A program made the position numbers and the translations under genes. A DNA stretch of 64,000 bases from Microbulbifer sp. MKSA007 (lineage in GTDB: Bacteria > Pseudomonadota > Gammaproteobacteria > Pseudomonadales > Cellvibrionaceae). Below, piece by piece: positions 29,899 to 38,372 of this stretch. Where the stretch lies: positions 186,001-250,000 of the forward strand of contig CP128433.1 in the NCBI GenBank assembly GCA_032615215.1. The letters run 5' to 3'. Positions within the stretch are counted from its first letter, which is position 1; every line of letters starts with the position of its first letter. Below the pieces are notes generated by a model. The model worked only from the letters and a program-made list of their open reading frames with translations. It was not told the origin of the DNA and made no database searches.

Positions 29899-30867
29899 AT
29901 GAGCCGCATTAAGTTATTCAGTCTCGATGTGGGAGCAGACTTCGCAGGACGTGTCGCCGCGAGTCTCGGTGAACCGGTATCTCGCCATGAAGAGCGTCAA
30001 TTCGATGATGGCGAACACAAAGTTCGGCCACTGGATGATGTGGAAGGGGCGGATGTTTTTCTGGTCCAATCCCTTTACACCGATACCAGCAGCTGTGTTG
30101 ACCAGAAACTTATGCGCTGCCTGTTTTTCATTGGGGCGCTTCGCGATGCCGGTGCCGCGAGAGTGACTGCGGTCATCCCCTACCTTTGCTATGCACGAAA
30201 AGAGCGGCGAACCAAATTGCGCGACCCCCTGCCGAGTCGCTATCTGGCCAGTTTTCTGGAAGCCGCCGGAGTGGATGTAGTCGTGACTATGGATGTTCAC
30301 TCCCTGGCGGCCTTTGAGAACGCATTCCGCTGTCGCACCGTTCACCTGGTTTCCAACCCCCTGTTGATTGAAGTGGCGCGAATGCGTCTGTCCGGAGACC
30401 CCGGTCCCCTGGTTGTTTTGTCTCCAGATGAAGGAGGGATAAAGCGTGCGGAAAAATTCCGTTTGGCCCTTGGGGATCAGTTGGGGGTACCGGTGGCTAG
30501 CGCATTTGTGGAGAAGTATCGCAGCGGTGCTCTGTTGAGTGGGGGAACTTTGATTGGGGAAGTTAAGGATGCCACGGTCATTATCGTCGATGACTTACTT
30601 GCTACTGGCCACACAGTTACGCGGGCAGTGGACGCGGTGATAAAAGCGGGAGCGAGGCGGATTTTGGTGTTTTGTGTTCACGGACAATTTAGTCGCGATG
30701 CCCATACAGCAATGGCGCGCTTGCCGGTGGAATCAATTGTGGTGACTAATTCTCTTCCTCAGTCGCAGCTGCGAGGAAACTGTGAGTGGGTAGATTGTGC
30801 GCCGTTGATTGCAGATTGTATTCGCCGCCTCCACAGCAATGGGCCAGTGGCTGAGTTAACAATTTGA
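29899..30867 (+). CDS. Ribose-phosphate pyrophosphokinase paralog
   Basis: 322 residues. Related to Prs, which makes PRPP from ribose 5-phosphate and ATP. Family motifs: YARKERR (flexible loop, usually YARQDRR), DVHS (usual DLHA/DLHS metal site) and the PRPP loop VDDLLATGHT. These substitutions and the position next to polA show it is not the housekeeping prs gene. Similar second copies occur in other Gammaproteobacteria, sometimes beside a nicotinamide or thymidine phosphorylase gene, which is not the case here. Activity is inferred. Confidence 0.88.
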   Translation: MSRIKLFSLDVGADFAGRVAASLGEPVSRHEERQFDDGEHKVRPLDDVEGADVFLVQSLYTDTSSCVDQKLMRCLFFIGALRDAGAARVTAVIPYLCYARKERRTKLRDPLPSRYLASFLEAAGVDVVVTMDVHSLAAFENAFRCRTVHLVSNPLLIEVARMRLSGDPGPLVVLSPDEGGIKRAEKFRLALGDQLGVPVASAFVEKYRSGALLSGGTLIGEVKDATVIIVDDLLATGHTVTRAVDAVIKAGARRILVFCVHGQFSRDAHTAMARLPVESIVVTNSLPQSQLRGNCEWVDCAPLIADCIRRLHSNGPVAELTI

Positions 30868-30939
30868 TAAAAATCGACCGCCTTTACATAGAAGAACGTA
30901 TGAGGCGCCAAAACACGTATTTTGTTTACACTTATTTAC

Positions 30940-31060
30940 CAAAGGGGCGGGAACCATCGGGCTTAAGAGCCTATCCAAGTAATCAGTTCATTGTTGCTCC
31001 CTAACCCCAAAGCGTTTAGCTTTTTCTACCCCGGATGGTCCCCAACTCCGGGGTTTTTTT
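30940..31060 (+). ncRNA. Candidate second small RNA, terminator like the first
   Basis: Begins at a guess; contains a small hairpin GGCTTAAGAGCC near 30960 and ends in a terminator (31029-31060) with stem CCCCGGA / TCCGGGG, a loop with TCCCC and seven T. The stem, the C-rich loop, the T-run and the downstream GTCTTTCA closely match the end of the candidate at 29619-29743, as if one were a copy of the other. It could also be the terminator of the PRPP-synthetase paralog. Confidence 0.35.
31029..31060 (+). terminator. Terminator with C-rich loop, second copy
   Basis: Seven-pair stem CCCCGGA / TCCGGGG, 11-base loop containing CCCC, then TTTTTTT. About 160 bases after the PRPP-synthetase paralog stop. 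Confidence 0.85.
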
Positions 31061-31397
31061 ATGTCTTTCATAGAGTTCTGCAGTTTCATCCATCGGGATA
31101 CCTGTCCTTTCCTTTTTGAGCTAAGACCTTAAATCGTTTTATGAGCCGCTCAGCTACTTTAAGTTTTCGTATACGGCGAGCAGGCCCTTAGATTGGCTCT
31201 CCCCGAGACTCCCGCAGAGGTTTTTCACAGTTACCTCTAGGTCCCACGACTACATTGCCTGTTATCCACTTCCGGCATAATCGATTTTGGGGGCATGGCG
31301 TAGGGCTAACCCAAAGGCTCAAACATGCGCTTGGGAAGAATGAAAGTTCAGCCTAATATCGATGCAGGTAAAGAAATTTTGGGATGAAAAGAACCCT

Positions 31398-31490
31398 CAG
31401 GCGTACCCGTCCCCCTGGGTGCGTCTGACAAGTGCCCCACCCCAAGGGCACTGTCCCCTAGCCGGCAGCCCCCATCTGCCGGCTTTTTTT
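31398..31490 (+). ncRNA. Candidate structured RNA with three C-rich-loop hairpins
   Basis: Three hairpins follow one another. First: 31398-31427, an 11-pair stem with two G-U pairs and loop GTCCCCCT. Second: 31431-31452, stem AGTGCCC / GGGCACT and loop CACCCCAA. Third: 31460-31484, stem AGCCGGCAG / CTGCCGGCT and loop CCCCCAT, followed by seven T, so a terminator. All loops expose CCCC. No open frame fits. The 5' end is unknown and may lie near 31270, so the full RNA could be about 200 bases. No known family recognised. Confidence 0.5.
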
Positions 31491-31552
31491 ATTTCATTAA
31501 ATGACTCCATCACAGAAGAAAACAAAAGTTGCTTGTGAATGCGCTTGAAAAT

Positions 31553-31571
31553 GATAATGGTTCGCATTATC
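31553..31571. promoter_or_regulatory. Fur box
   Basis: A perfect 7-7 inverted repeat, GATAATG(GTTCG)CATTATC, that fits the 19-bp Fur consensus GATAATGATAATCATTATC at 14 or more positions. It lies 32 bases before the next gene start, the place for iron-dependent repression. Confidence 0.85.
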
Positions 31572-31602
31572 TTTAAGTTAAATCAAATATGGGGGGTTAT
31601 CG

Positions 31603-32061
31603 GTGAATTTACGTTACTTGTGTGCCAACCATCGCCAATGGTTGACCGCTGACACGGATCGTGCAGAAAAGGCATGGCTCGATTGGATTGAGCGCGGCAA
31701 GCTTTTGCTTGAAGAGTGCAATTACGCCGAAGCAATACCTTATTTGGGATGCGCCTTCGATCTGGCCAGCTTTCTTCTGGAAAAGCAGTGGCCAACTTAT
31801 GCCATTTCGGCAACGCGTTTTAGTGAAAGCGCTATCTGGTTAATGGCTGCCTACCGGGAGCTGGGTGATGAAAAACTTCGAAACTACATACTTGCCGGCG
31901 CCAGCTCAGTACTCGCCCGCGAGTTGGGCGATAGCCATAAGCAAAGGGTTGCGGCGGATTGCATCAGCTCACTCTACCCCGGAGAGACACAGCAGCAGGT
32001 ACGCGAGTTCTCCACAGCCAGAATATCCGCCTGTATCAATGGCGGAAACAGAGTGCACTGA
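31603..32061 (+). CDS. Fur-regulated protein of unknown function
   Basis: 152 residues, GTG start preceded by GGGGGG. The protein is helical and looks like a short TPR-type or helical-bundle fold (AWLDWIERGKLLLEECNYAEAIPYLGCAFDLAS, where the tyrosine/alanine pattern recalls a TPR). No catalytic motif. The Fur box 32 bases upstream predicts induction under iron starvation. A 70-residue gene follows after 13 bases. Confidence 0.75.
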   Translation: MNLRYLCANHRQWLTADTDRAEKAWLDWIERGKLLLEECNYAEAIPYLGCAFDLASFLLEKQWPTYAISATRFSESAIWLMAAYRELGDEKLRNYILAGASSVLARELGDSHKQRVAADCISSLYPGETQQQVREFSTARISACINGGNRVH

Positions 32062-32074
32062 GGGGAATGAAACG

Positions 32075-32287
32075 ATGAATGCCGATGGCAATTCCCGTCT
32101 GTTGACGATTGCCATACACGAAGAAACCCTTGCCGCTCTTCTCGCGCAGAGGTACTTACATGCAGAGGAATTGCATTGTTTAACTCCGGGGGCACGCCGA
32201 CGGCTGCACCGGGTACTGCTTCGCTCCCTGATCCCCGAACAGAAGCGCAAAGCAGCGGCAACTGGTGTGCCCGGAGTTCACTTTTAG
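32075..32287 (+). CDS. Small protein, second gene of the Fur-regulated pair
   Basis: 70 residues starting at ATG 32075 with AGGGGAATGA upstream. Soluble, with a basic C-terminal half (LTPGARRRLHRVLLRSL). The upstream open frame of this reading frame is shadow sequence of the previous gene and was left out. Function unknown; iron link inferred from co-transcription. Confidence 0.65.
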   Translation: MNADGNSRLLTIAIHEETLAALLAQRYLHAEELHCLTPGARRRLHRVLLRSLIPEQKRKAAATGVPGVHF

Positions 32288-32327
32288 GAATTTTCTCCGG
32301 TGTGAGAAAAATTGAAGTGCTTGTGTT

Positions 32328-32350
32328 GCTCGGGGGCGCTGCCCCCGGGC
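32328..32350. other. GC-rich hairpin between convergent genes
   Basis: Inverted repeat CGGGGGC (32331-32337) / GCCCCCG (32341-32347) with a three-base loop, extended by GCT / GGC. It lies between the stops of the Fur-regulated pair and engB, but has no T-run on either strand, so it is not a standard Rho-independent terminator. Confidence 0.45.
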
Positions 32351-32361
32351 TCCCAGCTCGT

Positions 32362-33021
32362 TCAATCGTCGGAGGGTGCGGCTTCCTCTGGGATTTCCAG
32401 CCACTCATTGAGCTTGCGCTCGAGTTTGTCCAGGCCTGTTTTTTTGGTCGATGAGAAGATCTGCAGAGTGACCCCGTGATTGAGTCCCTGCTCCTTGAGG
32501 GTCTTCTCCACTGCAAAGCGAGTGTTGTTGGCTGGACCGTTCTTCAACTTGTCGGCCTTGGTTAGCAGGATGTGCACTGGGAGCTCGGCCTCTACTGCCC
32601 AGGTGAGCATATGTAGATCGAATTCCTTGAGGGGTTGGCGAATGTCCATTAGTAACACGAGTCCACGCAGGCACTCTCGCTTCTCAAGGTAGGTGGCCAG
32701 ATGGCGCTGCCACTCATCTTTCATACTGCGGGCGACCTTGGCAAAGCCATAGCCAGGCAGATCCACCAGGCGCTGCTGGTCGGAGAGGCGAAAGAAGTTG
32801 ATCAACTGGGTGCGTCCCGGTGTTTTAGAGGTACGCGCCAACTTGTTGTTTTCCGTGAGCGCATTGATGGCACTGGACTTCCCCGCATTGGAGCGACCGG
32901 CAAAGGCCACCTCGGCACCAAAGTCCTCCGGACACTCAGTCAGGGTGGGGGCACTGGTGAGAAATTGTATGGAACGGTAGTTCAGTTTTGGTGGTTGGGC
33001 TTTAAATTCTGAATTTGACAT
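32362..33021 (-). CDS. engB: Ribosome biogenesis GTP-binding protein EngB (YihA/YsxC)
   Basis: 219 residues from the start at 33021. GTPase needed for late 50S ribosome assembly. G motifs: GRSNAGKSS (P-loop), the G2/G3 region KTPGRTQLINFF and DLPGYGFAKV, and LLTKADKL (G4). The longer open frame upstream is not family-like. Divergent from the cytochrome c4 gene, the usual order after polA in Gammaproteobacteria. Confidence 0.96.
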   Translation of the reverse strand: MSNSEFKAQPPKLNYRSIQFLTSAPTLTECPEDFGAEVAFAGRSNAGKSSAINALTENNKLARTSKTPGRTQLINFFRLSDQQRLVDLPGYGFAKVARSMKDEWQRHLATYLEKRECLRGLVLLMDIRQPLKEFDLHMLTWAVEAELPVHILLTKADKLKNGPANNTRFAVEKTLKEQGLNHGVTLQIFSSTKKTGLDKLERKLNEWLEIPEEAAPSDD

Positions 33022-33145
33022 CGTATAAGTCTGTTTATTCGGTACACTCGCTTGGCGCGCAAGTATATAATGCCGCCGTTTTCGCGTCGCAGGACTATCG
33101 GGGGCGGTGCGAAACGCCATCTCTCAGCGCGCAACGGGACGACGT

Positions 33146-33805
33146 ATGAACAGCATTATCAAGAACACTGCTCTGGCACTCGGTTTAGTTTTCGGCTTGG
33201 GCGCCGTGCCCTTGGCGCTGGCTGCGGGTGACGCTGCTGCGGGCAAGGCAAAGGCCGCTCAATGTGCAGCCTGCCACGGTGCAGACGGTAACAGTATTGC
33301 TCCGGCTTTTCCAAAGATTGCCGGACTCGGTGAAAAATACCTGTTTAAGCAGTTACAGGATATCAAAAGCAAAACCCGCGATGTGCCGCAAATGATCGGT
33401 CAGTTGGACAACTTCAACGATCAGGACCTGCAGGATATCGCCGCTTACTTTGCCTCGCAGCCAATGCAGCTGACCGGATCTGAGGCTATTTCCGTGATGC
33501 TAAACAACGGTGAGAACGTCGACGGCCTGATGCTTGGACGTAAAATCTACCGTGGTGGAAATATGGAGACTGGTGTTCCCGCCTGTATGGGATGCCACTC
33601 ACCTGCTGGACTGGGCAATGCACCGGCGGGTTACCCTCGTCTGGGCGGTCAGTACCCAGAGTACATCGAAGCCCAGCTGAAAGCATTCCGTGCGGGTACC
33701 CGCAACAATGACGGTGAAGTTCGCACTATGCGCACCGTGGCCAAGCAACTCTCCGATGCAGAGATCAAGGCGCTGGCCAACTATATCGCAGGCCTGACTG
33801 ACTAA
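33146..33805 (+). CDS. Diheme cytochrome c4
   Basis: 219 residues with a signal peptide ending ALAAGDAAA. Two cytochrome c domains with heme sites CAACHG (near residue 38) and CMGCHS (near residue 149). Periplasmic electron carrier to terminal oxidases, in keeping with the cytochrome oxidase locus in this window. Adjacent to dsbA as in Pseudomonas. Confidence 0.95.
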   Translation: MNSIIKNTALALGLVFGLGAVPLALAAGDAAAGKAKAAQCAACHGADGNSIAPAFPKIAGLGEKYLFKQLQDIKSKTRDVPQMIGQLDNFNDQDLQDIAAYFASQPMQLTGSEAISVMLNNGENVDGLMLGRKIYRGGNMETGVPACMGCHSPAGLGNAPAGYPRLGGQYPEYIEAQLKAFRAGTRNNDGEVRTMRTVAKQLSDAEIKALANYIAGLTD

Positions 33806-33829
33806 TAGTCACAGGGTTTGAGTACACTG

Positions 33830-33855
33830 AGGCCGGTCTGCAACCGGCCTTTTTT
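33830..33855 (+). terminator. Terminator after cytochrome c4
   Basis: Eight-base stem AGGCCGGT / ACCGGCCT, five-base loop and six T, 24 bases after the stop codon. Confidence 0.85.
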
Positions 33856-34034
33856 GTGCCTGCAGTCTGAGCATAAAGCCGCTTTCCATAGACGTACTAG
33901 GCAGTTTTTGCAGTGTTCCCTTGCACGAGGGTCCGGGAACTTAAATAATCTGCGTTGTCTATTGTGTCCTCAGTGGCTCGACAGCCCGCCGCTAGATGGC
34001 GTTCGCACCACTAAATAAAAGTTGGAGAAGACTT

Positions 34035-34721
34035 ATGAGAGCATTTCTCGCCCCGATCACGATGGTTTTTGCTGTAATGTTCAGCCTCGTTGCCTGCGCC
34101 CAGGAAAGTGGCGAGTTTAAAGCGGGCCAGCACTATGAAGTATTGCCGCAGGCTGTACCACAGAAGAGCAACGACAAGATCGAAGTGACTGAGATGTTCT
34201 GGTACGGCTGTGCCCACTGTTTCACTTTTGAGCCAACTCTGGAGCGCTGGAAAGAAAAGATGCCCAGCGATGTTGCGCTGCTGAAATTGCCAGCAATTTG
34301 GCAGCCGGTTATGGATGTGCACGCTCGCCTTTACTACGTAGCAGATTCCATGGGTGTTCTGGAAAAGATGCACACGCCTATCTTTAACACCATCTACACT
34401 CAGCGCCAGATGCTGGCTGTCCGCGAAGGTCGTAACTGGGTGCCTGACTTAAAGGCTATCGAGGCTCTGTTTAACAAGCATGGTGAAGATGGTGCCAAAG
34501 CTGCGAAGCTGATGAATTCCTTCGCTATCAACAGCAAAGTTAAGCAAGGCATGGCCAATCAGCGCGCTTACAAAATGACCGGTACCCCGGAAGTAGTTGT
34601 TGCGGGCAAATACCGCATCAGTTCCTCTTTCCCCGGATATAAAGGTAAGAGCAATGGCCAGGAGCTGATGCTGCAAGTGGCGGATTACCTGATTGCCAAA
34701 GAGCGAGCAGATCGCGGCTAA
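34035..34721 (+). CDS. dsbA: Thiol:disulfide interchange protein DsbA, possible lipoprotein
   Basis: 228 residues from ATG 34035, GGAGAAG upstream. Introduces disulfide bonds into periplasmic proteins. Thioredoxin fold with active site FWYGCAHCFTFEP (CAHC, where E. coli has CPHC) and the cis-proline loop GTPEVVV. The signal region ends FSLVAC, which fits a lipobox, so the protein may be lipid-anchored as in some other bacteria. Confidence 0.94.
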   Translation: MRAFLAPITMVFAVMFSLVACAQESGEFKAGQHYEVLPQAVPQKSNDKIEVTEMFWYGCAHCFTFEPTLERWKEKMPSDVALLKLPAIWQPVMDVHARLYYVADSMGVLEKMHTPIFNTIYTQRQMLAVREGRNWVPDLKAIEALFNKHGEDGAKAAKLMNSFAINSKVKQGMANQRAYKMTGTPEVVVAGKYRISSSFPGYKGKSNGQELMLQVADYLIAKERADRG

Positions 34722-34736
34722 GCTTTCCGATTGCAG

Positions 34737-34762
34737 AAACCCCGCCTCGAGCGGGGTTTTTT
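34737..34762 (+). terminator. Terminator after dsbA
   Basis: Nine-base stem AAACCCCGC / GCGGGGTTT with loop CTCGA and a six-T run, 16 bases after the stop. Confidence 0.9.
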
Positions 34763-34844
34763 ATTTCTACCCTAAGAAAGGTGCCCCGCAATCTGTCGAG
34801 AGGCTACTAACATCGATCAACCTTGCCCGATCCGGAAGCCACTA

Positions 34845-36040
34845 ATGGGATTCAAATGGATTTTACTGTTTACCCTCCTAGCTGGCTTAATCGCACCTGT
34901 TTCAGCCCAGGACACTTCAAGCAGCAATACTGTGGCCGCTCAGGCCAGCAATCTTCTCTCCTATATAGCGGTAGACTACGACGATGCTGTAGAGAACGGG
35001 CAGCGACTGGACACTCCTCTGTATGAACTACAGAAGCAACAGGTAGAAGAAGTACTGCGCCTGGTCACTCAGCTCCCCGATCGGCCTGGTCGGCAGGGGT
35101 TGCAGAAAAGCCTCTCGGACTTGCGTAAGGCGATTGAGAATAAGGATTCCGGCGCAGAGGTGCGCCGTCGAGCCAATGCAATCGCCGACCGCCTTGCTGC
35201 TTTGTATCAGCTGCAGCGGTCACCCAGTTACTCTTTGCCCTCGCCGGGTTTTATGATGCCTGTTTATCAGCAGCGGTGTGCCATCTGCCACGGTGTCGAC
35301 GGTGAGGGTAGTAATGAAGGCCCAGCCCTCAATGATCTCGAGAGAATGGCGGGGTTCAGTCTCTATGATCTTTATAACACCCTGGACCCAGAAACTGACT
35401 CTATTCACACAGTCGACATTGATGGAGACTTGACCGGCCTACAGCGCTGGGCATTAGCGGTGACTGTCGCTGCTTTTCCAGTGGCAAATCAGTTGCCACC
35501 CTCTTCCGACTTGGCGACCCGTTACCCCGGCTTACTGGGACTGCCGGGAATGGCGACCACTAAACCGGCGGAACTTGATCCAACTCTGCAACAAGCATTG
35601 ATGTGGTGGCGCGGAAACCCCCACCTTGTACGCACTCTGATCCCCCTCTTATCAGCGCAATTGGCTTGCTGCAGCTGGCGGAGACGGACTATCGAGGAGG
35701 AGATATAACAGCGGCATACGGTAAGTTAATGCTGGCTTATCGTGATGGGTATAGGCCGTTACGACAGGAGCTGCTGATTCGTGACAGGGTACTGGTGGAG
35801 CAGCTTCAGGTCCAATGGCAGCAATTACGGGGTGGCTTGATTGGTGGTGCCAGTTCTACAGAAGTTATTGCCGCGTTTCAAAATCTGCGGGCGGATCTCA
35901 ATCTGGCCCACTCCAAGTTGGAGCCACCTGCGATGGGGGAGGAGCGATACCTATGGACTGCCGCTCTGTTTGCTTTGGCAATTGGTTTGGGGGCGCTGCT
36001 CTGGTGGGGACTGCGAAGACAAAAGCGAACTAGACTTTAA
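34845..36040 (+). CDS. Membrane-anchored c-type cytochrome domain protein, frameshifted
   Basis: Two frames join into about 398 residues if one base is added in the C5 run at 35642-35646 (the C5 run at 35618-35622 is an alternative). Signal peptide (LLAGLIAPVSAQD), a helical N-terminal region, one cytochrome c domain with heme site RCAICHG near residue 145, a second helical region (AAYGKLMLAYRDGYRPLRQE) and a C-terminal transmembrane helix. The helical halves recall the periplasmic part that precedes FTR1-type iron permeases, but no permease domain is present. Electron-transfer role is inferred. Confidence 0.75.
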
Positions 36041-36084
36041 AAAGTTTTGTCCGCCATTTCCCGGCGCAGTAGTGAGGCCATACC

Positions 36085-36549
36085 ATGTCAAAATTAGTTG
36101 CCACTGCCTTCATGTTGTTACTGGCCCTGGATTGCCACGGTTCTGAGCCTCTGGATGCATTTCCAGAGGAGGTTGATGGCAAGTTACGTCACGTTATCAA
36201 GCTGCCCAAGGTTGTCGATGAAAGTCGCTTTAGGGTTGAGTTGATACCGGGAAAAAGCCAAGTCGCGGAATGCAACTTGCAAAGCTTTAGCGCCCCATTG
36301 CGCAAGGACATACTCCCAGGCTGGGGTTACCCCTTCTATGTCCTGTCCGACTTGACCCCGACCACAGATACGCAAAAGGTCTGTGCCCAAGGCAGTGAAT
36401 CCCGGCGATTTATCACCGTGCGCGGTGATGGCTTGATGCTGCCTTATAGCAGTAAGTTGCCAATGGTTATATATCTGCCACAGGGCGTGCAGTTAAAGTA
36501 TCGGGTGTGGAGAGCAGACAAGAATTTTTCCGAAGCAAAATCCAGATAG
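36085..36549 (+). CDS. eco: Ecotin, periplasmic serine protease inhibitor
   Basis: 154 residues, signal peptide ending DCHGSEP. Dimeric inhibitor of trypsin-fold proteases. Alignment by eye with E. coli ecotin: RHVIKLP (its RQVIQLT), AECNLQSF (VDCNLHRL), GWGYPFYVL, SSKLPMVIYLP and KYRVWRA. The disulfide cysteines are kept. The residue three before the second cysteine, P1 of the reactive loop, is Gln here (Met in E. coli), with Lys next. Confidence 0.93.
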   Translation: MSKLVATAFMLLLALDCHGSEPLDAFPEEVDGKLRHVIKLPKVVDESRFRVELIPGKSQVAECNLQSFSAPLRKDILPGWGYPFYVLSDLTPTTDTQKVCAQGSESRRFITVRGDGLMLPYSSKLPMVIYLPQGVQLKYRVWRADKNFSEAKSR

Positions 36550-36814
36550 TTGGACTACCGGTAAAAATGACTTGGCATTCTTTTTGTGAATTTGTCGTAA
36601 ATTTGAATATTTTTAACGTTTAACCTGCCACCGTTGTAAATTGCGTCTAGCCTTACTTTTCGAGGGATGTGAAAAATAGCGCCGAAGCGTTTTTTCATGC
36701 CGATAAGTGAGGCTTTAGCCCCGTAATCGGAAAGGAAAATTGGCGACTTCCCCAGTCGTCTTTTGAATAACCCGCCCCCTGTAATGCACTGGGGCCGATA
36801 CCGTAGGGCAGCGC

Positions 36815-37294
36815 ATGAAGTTTTTGCGTCTTTTACCAAAGCGGCATTTTATCAAGCCGGTTGTTCCATTTGTCACAGCAATTTTCCTAGCGATACCAAT
36901 GTGGGCCTCGGCGGAGTCCGCCCAGCAAAAGTGGGCGGGAAATTGGCTGGTTGTGAGTGAAGGCGATGATCAATTAGTGTGGCAACTGCATGCCGATGGC
37001 TCCGGATATGCCTATGGATTTAATGCCAAAGGCCTATTGACCCATGGTTTTGCCATTAACTGGCAATTGGATGGTGACCGGGTGCGAGTTAAAACTGGAA
37101 CCTCGGTGCGCTGTAAGGGCGGGGTTGTATCTGTCGCATTTCGAGATTGGAGCCGTGCCACCCTCCTATTTGCAGTGATTGATGGCCGTCATTGGCTGCA
37201 GGCGGGCGGTGGACTTCTGAGCTTTCAGCGTCGGTTGGCTGATTGGCGAACCCCCAAGGCCGGTGCAAGTTGCCCGGATATTGTCAGTCGCTAG
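36815..37294 (+). CDS. Secreted protein of unknown function, copy 1
   Basis: 159 residues, N-terminal signal or anchor (VPFVTAIFLAIPMWASAES) and a beta-rich domain starting WAGNWLVVSEGDDQLVWQLHADGSGYAYGF. Tryptophan and cysteine positions (RCKGG, ASCPD) are shared with the next gene. No family recognised. Lies in the same direction as ecotin with a 265-base gap. Confidence 0.7.
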   Translation: MKFLRLLPKRHFIKPVVPFVTAIFLAIPMWASAESAQQKWAGNWLVVSEGDDQLVWQLHADGSGYAYGFNAKGLLTHGFAINWQLDGDRVRVKTGTSVRCKGGVVSVAFRDWSRATLLFAVIDGRHWLQAGGGLLSFQRRLADWRTPKAGASCPDIVSR

Positions 37295-37339
37295 CAGCTT
37301 AATTCCGTGCGAACGCTATTTAATCCGTGCGTGGAAAAG

Positions 37340-38013
37340 ATGAGTAGTGGGTGGGAATGGATAAAATTCTATCTCTTCCTGCCACTGCTAATTTTTGTCG
37401 TAAGTGCAAATGCCAGTGAAGAGAAACGAAAAACACTCAATGAAGGCTGGCATGCAAAATCACGCTACGATGCCAGTCAATGGGTTGGGGCCTGGCTGAT
37501 TTCCCGCGATGGTGAAGCGCGGCATGTCTGGAGTCTCAAGCCCGATGGCACTGGGAGATCCTACGCTTTTTTAAGGCAAAATGGAGAGATGCAATTCGTA
37601 TTTGGATACGATATTAATTGGTATTTTGATCCATTTACTCAAATGGCCAATATAAAGACCGGACGCAGAATTATTTGCAAGCGAGGGAAGATTTACCCCT
37701 ATTTTCTCACTTTAAAATCCTACGAAAGCGACTATGCGGTAAGGGAAAGTTTGCCTGGCAAACAACATGGACAGAAGTGAGTATTGGGCGAAATCGCCTG
37801 CATAAATCCTACGTAGTTTTTGTAGCCCCCCTATCCGCATGGCATGATCCAGATAGAGATTCACCCTGCCCCAAATTTCCCCGTGTGCGACTGGAAAAGG
37901 ATATTGATGCGGTGCTGAAGAGCTGGGAGGTTGAACAGGATTCCTCGGAAGTGGATACAACTCCCGCGCCCAATGAACCCGAATTTGATGGTGAAGAGCT
38001 GAGAAATCCGTAA
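37340..38013 (+). CDS. Secreted protein of unknown function, copy 2, frameshifted
   Basis: About 224 residues when one base is restored between 37741 and 37748 (an A, or a G in the short G-run). Paralog of the preceding gene: WVGAWLISRDGEARHVWSLKPDGTG aligns with its WAGNWLVVSEGDDQLVWQLHADGSG, and beyond the break SAWHDPDRDSPCPKF aligns with ADWRTPKAGASCPDI. This match across the break is the reason for joining the frames. An acidic, proline-rich tail follows (DTTPAPNEPEFDGE). Start taken at 37340; GTG 37307 is possible. Confidence 0.7.
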
Positions 38014-38372
38014 CTTCTCACAGTCATTGGGTCAACTTCTCTCAATAAGAAGTAATCCCATTAATATATTTTTAACTTTCCACCAGCTAAAATCCGACTT
38101 TTCTAAGCTTCAGGAAAACTCATAAAAAGATTTAGTTATTAAACTGCCAGCTCTGTTAGGAAAATAATTCTAAAAAAATGCGTGATCTTATTTTTTCCAA
38201 ATTAAAATACTCTGCCGGGTAATAGAGAGCCCACAAAAAGTAGTTTTAGAGTTGGACTATTTTCACCTGAAAACAGGTATTAATCAGAAAGATTGATCCA
38301 AAAGCAGTGCGACCGTGTAGAAACCGGTCGTATTAATCAGGTTGGAGAAAACTTCCAGACGGCAAAGAAAGC
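38014..38372. other. A+T-rich intergenic region
   Basis: 359 bases with no supported gene, no strong hairpin with a T-run and no recognisable operator. It presumably carries the promoter of the ACT-domain gene. Confidence 0.4.

Noticed and set aside
36555..36839. Minus-strand frame between ecotin and the next gene
   Set aside because: Overlaps the start of a better-supported gene and shows no recognised sequence.
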